Shown here: piece after piece, positions 1-10,175 of the stretch
Layout of the letters: each line of letters opens with the position of its first letter
Position numbering within the stretch: the stretch's first letter is position 1
Assembly: GCF_002575655.3 (NCBI RefSeq)
Contig: NC_053040.3
Coordinates: forward strand, 225,136,628-225,200,627
DNA from: Aegilops tauschii subsp. strangulata
Taxonomy: Eukaryota > Streptophyta > Magnoliopsida > Poales > Poaceae
Reading direction: 5' to 3'
DNA: 64,000 nt
The notes under the pieces: generated by a model
The model's database searches: none
What the model saw: the letters and a program-made list of their open reading frames with translations, nothing else
What the model was told of the DNA's origin: nothing
Program-made: the position numbers and the translations under genes

Positions 1-293
1 AGTGTTTGGGGACGGCGCATGATCACGCACGTTCATGTGCATGCGGTTGCGCCGGGCACGGCGCGACGATGCAGTTACCCGCTGCAAAAACTGCCATGTG
101 GACGCACCGACAATCCAGGCCGCCCGCCCCATTTATTCCTGCGGCCATTTACCTTCATCTCTCACGTCACATGACACAATAAGCACACCCACGACGACAC
201 ATATAGAGAGGACATCCAGCGGTTCCAATGGCACTCCCCGTGGCTCCAGTGGCGCTCCCAGCGGCCGACGACAACAACGGCGGGTAGTTCAGA

Positions 294-970
294 ATGCATC
301 ACGTAGTGGACACCTATGTGAGGGGGAAGGCCCTCTCGGTGGTGTACACGAATGATCTGATCTCGGCGGAGAGCTCCATCCAAACTATGGAGTAGTTCCT
401 TGCCGAGGACAAGTACCAAGTGGTCGTCTTCGACCTCCAGTACACCATCGGTCGTGCCGGGCATGATCAGAAGGTTGCCGTCGCCCAGTTGTGCGTGCGA
501 CATGACGTCCTCGTCTACCACTACCACCTGGCCACAAGGGCTTGCGAGCATTTCTCCAGGTTTATCAACAGCTCCGACAACAGTTTCGCTATGGTGGACA
601 CCACCAACGATCTAAAAGCGCTCAAGGTTCGGGCTTGAAATGCCCGAATCTTGTCAACATCTAGCACCACTACAAGGTCTGGGGCAGCGACAACAACAAA
701 CTGAAATCCCTGGTTGACCTCGCCTCGGCCATCATCCACCCCTACTACATGAAGATGAAGGATGAGAGCAAGAAGTACAAGAATGCCTGGCACAGTGTTT
801 GGCATGAGAGACTGGATGAACAACACGTCAAGTACGCGGCCAAGGACGCATACACAAGCTACGAGATGTACAGGCAGATCGTTGACATGGGGAAGTGTCT
901 TCTTCCTGCCCCAGACGAGGGATCGAGCCACAGAGCAGTGGTGGGAGCGTCACAAGAAGTAGATGACTAG
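294..970 (+). pseudogene. 3'-5' exonuclease-like (DEDD) pseudogene carried by CACTA element
   Basis: Translation in two frames gives a DnaQ/Werner-type exonuclease fold of the short grass type: VVFDLQYT near 426-449 is exonuclease motif I, TTNDLKAL near 600 falls in the middle region, and YAAKDAYTSYEMY near 834-872 is motif III with its Tyr and Asp. The family would degrade nucleic acid from the 3' end. The copy is dead: TAG at about 390, a frame change near 633, and another TAG near 661. Motif I normally reads D-x-E, and here the Glu position is Gln, so one metal ligand is lost. Both in-frame TAGs sit where relatives, as I recall them, have Gln. The start at 294 is the first ATG in frame. 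It is probably a host gene captured by the transposon. Confidence 0.6.
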
Positions 971-1004
971 ACGCTCGTTTCTCCTACTTTAGAATGCATG
1001 CAAT

Positions 1005-1531
1005 TGTTTATTGAGGTGTGTGCGAATGATCTGTATAGTCACTTATGTAATTGGATGTTTATTTCAGTTATTTATACATATACATGTTATTCTTCTGTAG
1101 ATAGAGCAAATCACACAGCTTATTAGCAGCAATAGTCTGTGTTAATTATTGGTCTCCGCTCACATTTCAGATTATGGACCTGTTTGCCGCATATCACACA
1201 CATCTTGTTCAGTTGAACCGTTTCCATTGTGTTGCCTAATCACACACACTTCATCCTAGTGAACTGTATGCCGTATATCACACGCACCCTCATCTGGCTG
1301 CCCGTTTCTGTTGTTCTGCATCATCGCAAATAGTTCTTCTGGATTAACCGTTTGCCACTCATCACACACACAAATCTAAAATGAACCATGTTTGATGTTG
1401 CCGCCATCGCAAACATTTTGCATCTTTTTTGATGGTTTTATTACATCACCGTGTGTGGTTGATGCATCGCACATAGTTTCGTCGAAGGGTCTCTGATTCG
1501 ACTGTCGCGTTTGGACCATCCTGCAGTAGTG
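1005..1531. repeat. CACTA subterminal repeat cluster
   Basis: About seven degenerate copies of ATCRCA followed by MAYA-like bases and T-rich sequence lie between 1190 and 1490, for example CATCGCAAATAGTT, CATCGCAAACATTT, CATCGCACATAGTT and several ATCACACACA versions, interspersed with CCGTTTGCC. Such subterminal arrays bind transposase in studied CACTA elements; that role here is inferred. Confidence 0.5.
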
Positions 1532-1534
1532 ACG

Positions 1535-1758
1535 TATGGGTTCGAGGCTCCCGGAGTCCTTCCTTGTGAGATTGGCGGGCCATAAACTTGGCCAATGGAC
1601 TATGGGCTAACTACGTTGGTATCCCTTAGTCCAGGACACCGTCAGTATCCCCTGAACTTGTCTTCGAAGTCGAGGACATCAGACATATCACCGGACCAAT
1701 GTTCCCGGGTTGAAGTTATCGGCTTAGGAGGCGAGTTCTTCTCTCTAGGTGGTTTTCA
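1535..1758 (-). mobile_element. LTR end and adjoining interior of a Tat-like gypsy element (fragment)
   Basis: The sequence reads as the right end of a minus-strand LTR ending ...CAGGACACCGTCA at 1644, followed by a pyrimidine-rich tract GTATCCCCTGAA that would be the complement of a polypurine tract, and then a short interior piece. I recall very similar ends in abundant wheat gypsy elements, but this cannot be confirmed here. It has no coding content. Confidence 0.4.
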
Positions 1759-2149
1759 TGTAAACCCAACGTTGTAGGGTGGAACCCTAATGGGCGATCT
1801 TTCACGAAAAGTAGGGGATTTTCCGAAGAACACAAAGAACACAAGGGAGGAAAACACACAAATCAACTAGATCCAATCACACATGTGCTAAATACACATA
1901 CACAAAGGGGAGATACAAGATCCAAAGTAAACAAAGGGAGGTACAAAAGGGGAATTAGTTCATCCCAATCCTTGAAGGAAAGAGGTCTTGAATCCTAGGA
2001 GGATCTTACCACAAGGGGGTCTTGCATCCACTTGGGGGATCTTCTCCTAGGAGGTCTTGGTCTCCATAGGAGTAGGGATAAGTGGATGAGCAAGGCTATA
2101 TCTCAATCTTGAGCTATCACAATGCTAACCCTAAAACATGGGCGGAGTT

Positions 2150-2160
2150 GTATATATAGT
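2150..2160 (-). promoter_or_regulatory. TATA box of gypsy A LTR
   Basis: ACTATATATA on the minus strand lies inside the LTR, downstream of the CCGGAT repeat cluster in the direction of transcription, where the U3 promoter of an LTR element is expected. Confidence 0.5.
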
Positions 2161-2226
2161 CTAGGGGTAGGTAGAGTTACATGGGCTTTGGTCCAAGTCA
2201 CACACGCTGGGCTTCCAGGCTTCAGG

Positions 2227-2360
2227 GGTCCGGATGATCCGGTCTTCGGGGGTCCGGATGATCCGGGCGACCGTCCGGATCATCCGGATGCACTGTAGCC
2301 GCTGTAGGGGGTCTGGTTGTCTGGGTCGGCGTCCGGACGTCCGGACTGGCCCGGATGATC
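2227..2360. repeat. Cluster of CCGGATGATCCGG quasi-palindromes
   Basis: Four copies of CCGGAT-G/C-ATCCGG occur in about 130 bp, in both orientations, together with a GTCCGGACGTCCGGAC block. Each unit is a 6 bp inverted repeat around a single central base. They lie upstream of the LTR TATA box, so they could be enhancer-like sites; function is not known. A degenerate second cluster lies at 37008-37085. Confidence 0.7.
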
Positions 2361-2645
2361 CGGCTTCGTCGAGGGGGCTGCTGTACTCCGTCTTCACATT
2401 CTTCTTCCTCCTTCATTCGGCCTTGCTCCTTAGCTTCTCCATGGATAGTTCCTTGGTACCTGAGTATGCAAAGTGTCTCCGCTTGAGGTAGTAGCCATGT
2501 CTCATGTGATTCGAAAGGGAATTGCGAGAGGAGAGATGTCACCTCGGTCTCGAGAGTTCTTGCACATGCACGTGTCATCAGTCCACTTGGAACATGGGGA
2601 GATGAAGGTAGGTCCATGGGGATGACCTTTGGATGCTCCACATCA

Positions 2646-3780
2646 CCCCCCTTGGGAAAGATCCGACCTCGGATCGAAATCTTCGTCACCATGGAAGGGA
2701 GATAGATCCGTGACGTTGAAGATGTTAGTCATGTTGTACTTGTCGTGTGGGATGTCGATCTTGTATGGATTGTTGTTGTAGCATGCTAGCACCTTGAAGG
2801 GTCCGTCGACTCGAGGTAGTAGTTTGGACTTGCGTTCATTGGGAAAGCGGTCCTTGCGAAGGTGTAACGACACAAGATCTCCAATGTTGAATATCATGGG
2901 TTGCTTGTTGATGTTAATCTTGGTCGCGAGTCATTGTACTTGGTGATAAATTGTTTGCCTTGTATCTTCATGTACCTTCTTGAGATAGCTTGCTCGTGCA
3001 CTCACATCCATGTTGATGCGCTCTTGTAGAGGTAGCGGTAGAATGTCCAATGGGGACAATGGATTGAATCCATAGATGACCTCGAAGGGGGACTTGCTGG
3101 TAGTAGAGTGTCTTGCTCGATTGTAGGCGTACTCGGCGATGGGCAAGCATTCCTCCCACTCCTTGATGTTCTCCTTGATCAAGACTCGTAAAAGTGTAGA
3201 TAGCGTCCAGTTGGTGACCTCTGTTTGGCCAACGGTTTGCAGATGGTATGCCGATGAGAAGAATAACTTGATTCCGAGCTCGGTGCATAGGTTCTTCCAA
3301 AAGTAGCTAAGGAACTTGACGTCGCGGTCCGACACAATAGTCTTGGGCACTCCGTGTAGACGCAAGATTTCCCTACAAAAGAGATTTGCAACAGGTGAAG
3401 CATCGTCTCTCTTGTTGCATGGAATAAAGTGTGCCATCTTAGAGAAACGGTCCACAACAACAAATATCGATCTTTTCCATTTTGAGTTCTAGGTAAACCA
3501 AGCACAAAGTCCATACTTATATGTTCCCATGGGTGAAAGGAATAGGAAGTGGCATATAGAGACCATGGGATTGAGCTTTAGACTTAGTTTTGCGACATGT
3601 AGAGCAACAGTTGGTGTAGCGGGAGACGCCGCAAAACATCTTGGGCCAAAAGTAGTTTTTGGAGAGTGTGGCGAATGTCTTGTCACGCCCAAAATGTCCC
3701 ATCAGTCCTCGCCGCGAGCCTCTTGCAAAAGCAACAAACGAAGAGAAGACTCGAGGATACAAAGCTTATTAGCTCACATT
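2646..3780 (-). pseudogene. Integrase of gypsy A (broken)
   Basis: Minus-strand fragments cover the zinc-binding HHCC region (about 3762-3560, ending CxxC in CCSTCRKTKS), the DDE core (first Asp in DFVLGLP near 3514, second Asp in VSDRD, Glu in GQTEV), and the GPY/F module (DGPFKV...YKIDIP, about 2830-2760) followed by NVTDLSPF. The enzyme would insert the cDNA copy into the host chromosome. At least three frame changes separate the pieces, so it is not functional, although the three catalytic acidic residues are all still visible. Confidence 0.8.
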
Positions 3781-5440
3781 AGATAACCATCCTTGATGTA
3801 ATACCGCTCCCAAGTTTGCGTTAGACATTTTTCATAAGGAATGGCAAATGAAACATCATGCACATACAAGTCTTTGATATGCTCAAATCCTATCACATTC
3901 AATTCAAGTTGAGTTACAATCAGACATTTGCGAGAAAGAGCGTCCGCCACAATATTTTTCCTTACCTTTGATGTACTTGGTCACGTAAGGAAAATACTCA
4001 ATGAACTCACTCCACTTTGCATGTCACTTATTCTATTTTGTTTGACCTTTAAGATATTTGAACGTTTCATGATCCGTATGAAGAACAAATTCATGAGGGC
4101 AAAGATAATGCTCCCAAACATGCAAGACTCTCACCAAAGCATACAACTCGTTGTCATATATGGGATATTTAAGTTGTGCTCCGGAAAGTTTCTCGCTAAA
4201 GTAAGTGAGGTGTCACTTTTCTTGCATCAGCATGCCACCTATGCCATTACCACTAGCGTCGCAATGTACCTCAGAAGTTCTATCAAAGTTGGGTAATGCA
4301 AGAAAAGGGGCATGTGTAAGCAAATTCTTAATCTCATAAAATGCGGTAGCTTGAAAGGGTCCCCAAACAAACCGTGCATTCTTCTTACTCAAAGCATGTA
4401 ATGGTGAAGCAATGGTGCTAAAGTCCTTAACAAAGTGATGACAGAAACCTGCTAAGCCAAGGAAGCTACGCACTTTTTGCAAGTTGGTTGGTTGTGTCCA
4501 AGTTTTAATAGCATCAATTTTAGCTTCATCTACATGAACACCCTTAGAAGACACAACAAAACCTAAGAAAACAAGCTTGTCAACACCAAATGTGCATTTT
4601 TCCATATTAGCATAAATCCGCTCATTTCTAAGAGTTTGCAAAACGTCCTGGATGACATGATCTTCTAGAGATTCGCTAAACACAAGTATATCGTCAAAGT
4701 AGACCACAACACATATGAGAATGTATTTGCGAAGAACATACTGCATCACACGCATGAAAGTCCTAGGTGCTTCTGATAAGCCCATAGGCATGACTAACCA
4801 CTCATACAAGCAAAACTTGGTTTTGAAAGCGGTTTTACATTCATTACCCCTCTTGAATGAGGATTTGGTAATAGCCACTTTTAAGATCATTTTTTGAGAA
4901 AATGGTGGCACCGCTAAGCTCATCTAGCATATCATCAAGGCATGGGATGGGATTCCTATAGCGAACGGTGATAGCATTTATGGTGCGGCAATTGAAACAC
5001 ATGCGAAAAACTACCATCCCTCTTAGGCACAAGAATGACCGGAATTACACAAGGACTTAAGCTCTCATGCATATGCCCATTCTCAATGAGATGTTGTACT
5101 TGCCTTTGGATTTCCTTAGTTTCTTCGGGGTTGACGCGGTATGGTGCCTTGTTCGGTAAAGGTGCACCAGGGATGAGGTCAATGTGGTGTTCGATGTCTC
5201 GAAGTGGGGGTAGTCTGGGAGGTAGCTCATCCGGAAACATGTCCTCGAACTCCTGGAATTGATTAGACAACACCAGATGTAGATGGTGAGAGGTGTTAGT
5301 TCTCACCACTTCATCTTTGCACACTAGGACATAGTGAAGAACAGTTGATAGGCTCTGACACACATCTCTCATATCTATTTTGGTGGTTAAAAGCACTAGG
5401 TTTTCCTTGTCGCTCATCGTGGAGGAACTCAATTTTGGCT
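3781..5440 (-). pseudogene. Reverse transcriptase and RNase H of gypsy A (broken)
   Basis: Reading leftward from 5432, the frames give the linker to reverse transcriptase (HHIDLIPGAPLPN...YRVNPEE), the fingers region, and the catalytic YFDD at 4690-4701, followed by the connection segment (VRSFLGLAGFCHHFVKDF) and RNase H sequence to about 3790. The YFDD is intact. Breaks occur near 4950 and in RNase H between 3780 and 4210, where no long frame remains. Confidence 0.8.
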
Positions 5441-5453
5441 TGTGGATCTCACT

Positions 5454-6098
5454 CTATTTTTGGTGGCTCACTCTCTCACTATTCTCTCCACGATGTGTTG
5501 ATGCTTGCTTGTTGGCGATCACTTGACTTGGACATATAGGTCGTAGCACGTGCTCCTTTCCCTTCATCTTGAAGCTATAGTGATTGGTTCGCCCATTGTG
5601 GATGACGCCGCGGTCGAATTGCCAAGGTCGTCCAAGTAGGAGGTGGCAAATGGACATGGGAACTACATCACACTCCAAGGTGTCTTCGTATGTGCCAATC
5701 TTGAAGGAGACTTGAACCGTGTGCTCCACTTGAATGGTGCCGGAGTCGCTAAGCCATTGGACCTTGTAAGGACGAGGATGCTTAATCTTGACCAATTGTA
5801 GCTGGGAACATAGCTCTTTGCTTGCCAAATTGTGGCAACTTCCTCCGCCAATGATGACCTTCACGAAACGTCCATTGATTCCCGCTTTGGTGTGGAAGAT
5901 GTGGCTACATTGGTCTTCGTCTTGTTGGTGTTGAGGTGTCAAGACCTTGGAGATAACAAGAGTGGGGCTCGAATCATTGTCACAAAAGACTTGGTCATCT
6001 TCATCTTCATTCACTTTCCAGTGCATGGCCATGTGCTCAAGTGCTTCCATTTCTTGCTCACTCGTGGAGTCATAGGTGCCGTCGTCGTTGGCGATCAT
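5454..6098 (-). pseudogene. Retropepsin region of gypsy A, catalytic Asp lost
   Basis: The frame of 214 codons carries the gypsy protease signature ...VIIGGGSCHNLAS..., then LLGRPWQFDRG and KHPRPYKVQWL. Relatives read IIDGGS at this place, so the catalytic Asp is Gly here (GGC codon near 5848). The protein would cut the gag-pol polyprotein. This is one of the longest open frames in gypsy A even though its active site is destroyed. Confidence 0.75.
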
Positions 6099-6580
6099 GG
6101 TGCGCCGAGTGGGGCACTCAAATGTCTTGTGGCCTGGGCCTTTACATGTGAATCATTTGATGGAACTCGTATTTACGGTCTCATCCATTGGAGTAGGTGA
6201 TGATGAAGCTCTCGGCTTGAAGTTTCTTGTAGTAGGAGGACGACTTGAAGATGTCGAAGTTTTATTGTAACTTGACTTGTCGCCATTGCTTGGTGAAGCT
6301 TTCGTCGAGGTAGAAGGTGTCGTAGTCGTTGAAGTTTGAGTGTATGAACAGTAGGTCTTGGAAGAGTACTTGGTGTACTTGTAGTCGTCTTGCACTTGTC
6401 GCTCCACCTTGGTAGCTTGGTGCACTTGCTCGAGGAGGTTCGAGTATGGTTGGAAATCCGCAATCTTCTTGATAGGGTGGGTCCATTCAAGAAGCGTGCC
6501 ATAGTTTTCTCCTCATCTTCTGTGACATTGGCTTGTATCATTGCAATCTCCATTTCCTTGTAATACTCTTCAATGGACTT
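6099..6580 (-). pseudogene. Gag C-terminal part of gypsy A, including CCHC knuckle
   Basis: Minus-strand translation gives a polar, Thr/Ser-rich tail and then the zinc knuckle FTCKGPGHKTFECP near 6150-6110. The first Cys of the expected CX2CX4HX4C pattern is a TGA stop at 6153-6155. Gag continues, after the TAT1 insertion, at 34688. This part would bind genomic RNA in an active element. Confidence 0.7.
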
Positions 6581-7177
6581 TGTCGGTGCAACAAACCCTG
6601 GGTCTGTTGCCCAGACTGTGCACAGGCACGGGAACGAGATTACGGCACCAACCCAAGTCAGAGCACAAGAAACCAAGATCTTCGAAGAGCCAACATGCAG
6701 CTCAAGGGGACCAAGATCAAGCCAGAGAAGCAAGATACCACCAGGAGAAAAGCCTCCCTTGCCGCGCAGGCAAACTCGGCGAGTGTGGGGTCACCCTCGG
6801 AAGAAAACATCCAAGACGTCCTAGCAGGGCCTGCCGGGACTCGCGGAGGCAAAACCACCTCACCCAACTACTCCGCCACGACCCACGTCGTCAATCAGTG
6901 CAGTGTCAAGCCGTAGAGTGATTAGGTGGCAGCCATTCGCCACATGGCAGCCTCCTTCCATAGGAGATGCCTACGAACGACACCCGTCCTGCGACGTGTC
7001 AAGCGAGCATGTGTGAAGCTGGCAAAACAGCTCGGCAAGGCTTGCCGGGCAAGTGATGATGTGACATTGAGCAGCGCATTTAATGCACCCTGTTAGCCTG
7101 CAGGGTTAGGTATGATAGCACTGTTTGCTATCTTATAAGTGCATGATGACTACTTTGCCATTGTGGCGACCCCTTAA

Positions 7178-7191
7178 CCTATAAAAGGAGG
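7178..7191 (+). promoter_or_regulatory. LTR promoter TATA box of TAT1 (5' LTR)
   Basis: CCTATAAAAGGAGG is a strong plant TATA box. It recurs at the same place in the 3' LTR (34366-34379) and, surprisingly, as an identical 14-mer on the opposite strand at 33347-33360. Confidence 0.75.
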
Positions 7192-7335
7192 CCCATGGCA
7201 ACCGTAGAAAGGGTTAGAAGGTTGGATACACACACACCCATACGCGCATAGCCACCGGTCCCCTGGGGCGACCCTGCCGGGCAAGTGTACTACGCTCCAC
7301 CACCATTCTTCCACTGTCAACCCACCAAAGTAGGA

Positions 7336-7375
7336 GTAGGGTTTTACGCCTCATGGCGGCTCGAACCTGGGTAAA
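7336..7375 (+). promoter_or_regulatory. Conserved hairpin box in TAT1 5' LTR
   Basis: GGGTTTTA is followed by CGCC-TCAT-GGCG, a perfect 4 bp stem with a 4 nt loop, and then GCTCGAACCTGGGTAAA. TTTTA and TAAA at the edges can form an outer stem. It lies about 155 bp after the TATA box and 120 bp before the LTR end, inside the expected 5' end of the genomic RNA. Equivalent boxes occur at 34525, 42162 and 60855. Confidence 0.6.
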
Positions 7376-7501
7376 ATTGCCTGTGTGATCTCTGTAGTGC
7401 TGCCCCACGCTCTTCTGCTCTTTGTGCAACGTGACTCCCCCCTGCCGAACCAGCACGGGACCCTTTGTCCCATAGGTGGCCGTGGTTTCCCACGACATCT
7501 T

Positions 7502-7520
7502 TGGCGCGCCAGGTAGGGGG
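7502..7520 (+). other. Primer binding site of TAT1
   Basis: TGGCGCGCCAGGTAGGGGG starts 4 bp after the LTR, where a tRNA 3' end primes minus-strand synthesis. TAT3 has the same site with one change. I did not assign the tRNA. Confidence 0.8.
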
Positions 7521-7597
7521 ATCACTTGCGCGAACCTGAAAGCGTGTGCAGCGCGTCATCTTCATCGCCATCTTCATCTTCGACAGTGCCGTCAGCC

Positions 7598-9661
7598 ATG
7601 GCGCCCAAGAAGAAATCCGGTACTTCGGCTCACCCATCCACCTCGAAGGCTCCGCCGCCTGCAGCCACCAATGCTACGGGGGACGCGGAGGCGCACGAGG
7701 ACGTGGACGCAGCTGGGGATGTGGTCGGAGTAGGCGGCACCGTCACCACTACCCCCGCGACCGGAGTGGGAGTAGGAGACGCCGGAGGAGAGCAACATCA
7801 GCAACACCTCGATGGCCACGCTCCACAAGGTACGGATGAAGGGGTTACTCCATCCACACCCCTTCCTCTCGCCGACGGGCACAGCCGCATCAATGGCACT
7901 TGGTCCGGGGCGAATCGCCGCCCCCCGGCCGCCCCCGCCACGGGAGCGACCACAACACGTGCGCCTCCCCCGGGACGGGTCGGCCAAGTTGCTGCGCCCG
8001 ACGGAGCCGCTGACCCTCAAGCGCCTTCGCCACGCCACCATGCCATCCTGGTGGCCGCTCCGTAATAGCGGGGGCGTGGTACTGTCGCTGCTGGCACCGT
8101 CAGGAGCTGAGCGTCGATGCGATCTACATCATCATCACCCATGCTGGGTACCGCTACAGAGGCCATGGAGCGGGCTCAGTTGCTGCTAAGGTTTCTACCA
8201 GCGGCCGAGCAGATGGACAAATGGCGTGCCACCATCCAGAGTCAGCTCGGTTTCACCGAGGCTGGGGGCTCGCAGCGAGCTAGCCCGCCACGGCCTCCCC
8301 AAGAGATGATGACGGCTCACACTGCTAGTCGAACGGAAGGGGCCACCCCCATGGTGCAGTCCCCGCCATGACAGCTAGCGCGAGCATAGCAGAATCAAGA
8401 ATCTGATGACGTCTTGATGGCCTCTTCTGACACTCGAGCACGTCCAGGCCGACGGCAAGCCCCGTAGGATTGGCGGAGGGGAGACGCGCGCGTCGTCGTT
8501 GAGCGACGCCGCGACAACCACCGCCGGACCGATGGGTGCGATGGCCCCGACGTCGGCGAGCCTACACTCAGTATTGGCGGGTGCCTACCTTTTCATGGTT
8601 GGATGCCCTGCCTTTACTTGTGAGCCGCGGCAAGTTCATTAGCCGTCCATTCGCACGTTCAAGCAAGAGATACCCGAGAAGTACGATGGGAGGCTGAACC
8701 CGACAGAGTTTCGAGCATCTACACCATCGCTGTTCAGGTTGCCGGGGGAAGAGATGAGAAGGTGTTTGCTAATTACTTCCCTTTGGCTCTCAAGTCCAAT
8801 GTGAGGTCTTGGCTAATGCACCTGCCGGAGAACTCCATTTCGTCATGGGCTGACCTGTACCATGAGTTCATTGGCGCCTTCACCGGCGGCCATCAAGAGC
8901 CAGGCAGGCCCAGCGACTTGCAACTTCTCCAACAGAAAGAAGGTGAGACCCTCCGGAAGTATTTGCAGAGGTTCAGCAAGGTTCATAGGAACATCCCAAA
9001 TATCCATCCAGTAGTGATGATAGTTGCCTTCCAATCCAATGTGTGCAACCGCAGGATCCGTTCCAAGATGAACGTGTGGCTGCCCAAGACTGTGAAGGAG
9101 CTTTACACCTTGGTGGATAAGTGTGTTCGGATGGAGGAGGGAAGAAAGCTACCCGGGTAGGAGGATTGCACCAACGTCGATTCAAAGGATGATGACGAAT
9201 CAACCAGTCAGAAGAAGAGCAGGAAACGCAGTAAGAAACGCAAGGATAAGGCAGTGATGTTTGTTGAAAGATCGGGTACACCTAGTACCAGCAAGAAGGC
9301 TAAGGCCGAGGCCCCCGGCAAGGAAGCTGCCGTATGCGCTGACTGCTGGGAGGCCACGGCTACCGAGAAGGCCGGGAAAGGCGATGGGTCGTACTACAAG
9401 ATTCATTGGACTAAAGGCCACGACCTTCAGGAGTGTTATCAGGTTGAGCAGCTCGTTAAGAGGCAAAGAGCAGAATATGAGAAGCGTGACAAAGAAAAGG
9501 GTCAGAATATCGCCGGCGGTAAGGGCCGAGGCAGTGAAGTAAATCGCCCTGGAAAACCCTTCCAAAACCAAAGAAAGCCCGCCAGAGGTCGAGAGAAGGA
9601 AGCCTGTGATGATGAGAGTGATGGAGGGGATGAAGAGGAAACGAGCGAGCAGGAGTTTTAG
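7598..9661 (+). pseudogene. Gag of TAT1 (broken)
   Basis: The likely start is the ATG at 7598 (MAPKKKSGTS...), after a leader that follows the primer binding site. An Ala/Pro/Thr-rich N-terminus (to about 8370) precedes a recognisable retrotransposon gag domain at 8762-9160 (WLMHLPENSISSWADL..., YLQRFSKVHRNIP), then a basic tail with the degenerate zinc-binding stretch YYKIHWTKGHDLQECYQVEQL near 9400-9450, where relatives have CxxH...C. Several frame changes and stops lie between 8065 and 8760. It would form the virus-like particle shell. Confidence 0.75.
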
Positions 9662-9751
9662 AAGGCCACTGACGCCCAGTGCATTGACGGGGGTGCATCT
9701 CTGCACACCTCTCACCGCCAACTCAAACAGTGGGCACGTGAGGTCAATGCC

Positions 9752-10175
9752 GTGGAACCAGCACCAGGGGGCCAGAAACCACTCAAATGGTCGCGCACGC
9801 CCATCATATTTGACGAAGAGGACCATCCTGATCGTACCACTGCGGTAGGGTGTTTTCCATTGTTGGTCTCTCCAACAATTCGCAACCTCAAGGTCACAAA
9901 GATGTTGGTGGACGGTGGGGCTGGGTTGAATCTGATTTCCCCGGCAGTTATCAGCAAACTTCAGATAGAAAAAGAAGACCTAAAGGTCACCGGCATGTTT
10001 CAAGGAGTTAATCTCGGCAGGAGTCATCCTAAGGGAAAGATCACGCTGCCGGTGACATTTGGGGGAACTGAACTACCTCCCCTTGCCGTACAATGGGATC
10101 CTTGGACGCCCAGCTCTGACTAAATTCATGGTGGCATCCCACTATGCCTACAACACCTTGAAGATGCCTGGGCTG
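9752..10175 (+). pseudogene. Retropepsin of TAT1 (broken)
   Basis: The catalytic loop VDGGAGLN is intact near 9908-9931, preceded by the strand MLV, and the C-terminal ILGRPALTKFMVASHYAYNTLKMPG (about 10090-10170) is typical of Tat-lineage proteases. A frame change near 10060-10100 separates the two halves. Confidence 0.75.

Larger units (their letters stand above)
1..1531. mobile_element. CACTA-type DNA transposon, 3' part
   Basis: The stretch ends in CAGTAGTG at 1524-1531, the reverse complement of the CACTA terminus expected for the CMC/CACTA superfamily, and is preceded by a cluster of short repeats typical of CACTA subterminal regions. It carries a broken 3'-5' exonuclease-like gene instead of a transposase. 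The other end lies outside the window, so the 3 bp target duplication cannot be tested; ACG at 1532-1534 is the candidate copy. The assignment rests on the terminus and repeats only. Confidence 0.6.
1759..2645 (-). repeat. 3' LTR of gypsy A
   Basis: On the minus strand the LTR starts TGATGTGGAGC at 2645, directly after the purine tract AAGGGGGG (complement of 2646-2653), which fits a polypurine tract. It contains a cluster of CCGGATGATCCGG repeats and a TATA box, and probably ends near 1759. The length of about 890 bp is ordinary. The matching 5' LTR is not recognisable at the other end of the element. Confidence 0.55.
1759..6580 (-). mobile_element. Ty3/gypsy element A, 3' half (LTR, pol, end of gag)
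   Basis: Read on the minus strand this holds, from right to left, the end of gag, protease, reverse transcriptase, RNase H, integrase and the 3' LTR. The gene order (integrase after RNase H) is that of Ty3/gypsy. The integrase ends in a GPY/F module with no chromodomain after it. The element is interrupted in gag at 6580/34688 by TAT1, whose 5 bp duplication GACTT (6576-6580 and 34688-34692) proves the join. All coding parts carry stops or frame changes. The left LTR boundary is a TG at 1759 and is approximate. Confidence 0.8.
6581..7497 (+). repeat. 5' LTR of TAT1
   Basis: It begins TGTCGGTGCAAC and ends CCCACGACA, next to GACTT on the left and the primer binding site on the right. It matches 33770-34687 throughout, and contains a TATA box at 7180 and a structured box at 7336-7375. 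Confidence 0.95.

Noticed and set aside
1192..1490. Short repeats that could be taken for a CRISPR-like array
   Set aside because: Units are degenerate, unevenly spaced and lie at a CACTA end in a plant genome.
2222..2692. Minus-strand frame of 156 codons over the gypsy A LTR
   Set aside because: It runs through the CCGGATGATCCGG repeats and yields repeated RIIRTP-like residues from the repeat unit. No known motif; a by-product of the repeats.
7592..8041. Minus-strand frame of 149 codons over TAT1 gag
   Set aside because: It is the shadow of the Ala/Thr/Pro-rich gag N-terminus, whose codon bias leaves the opposite strand open.
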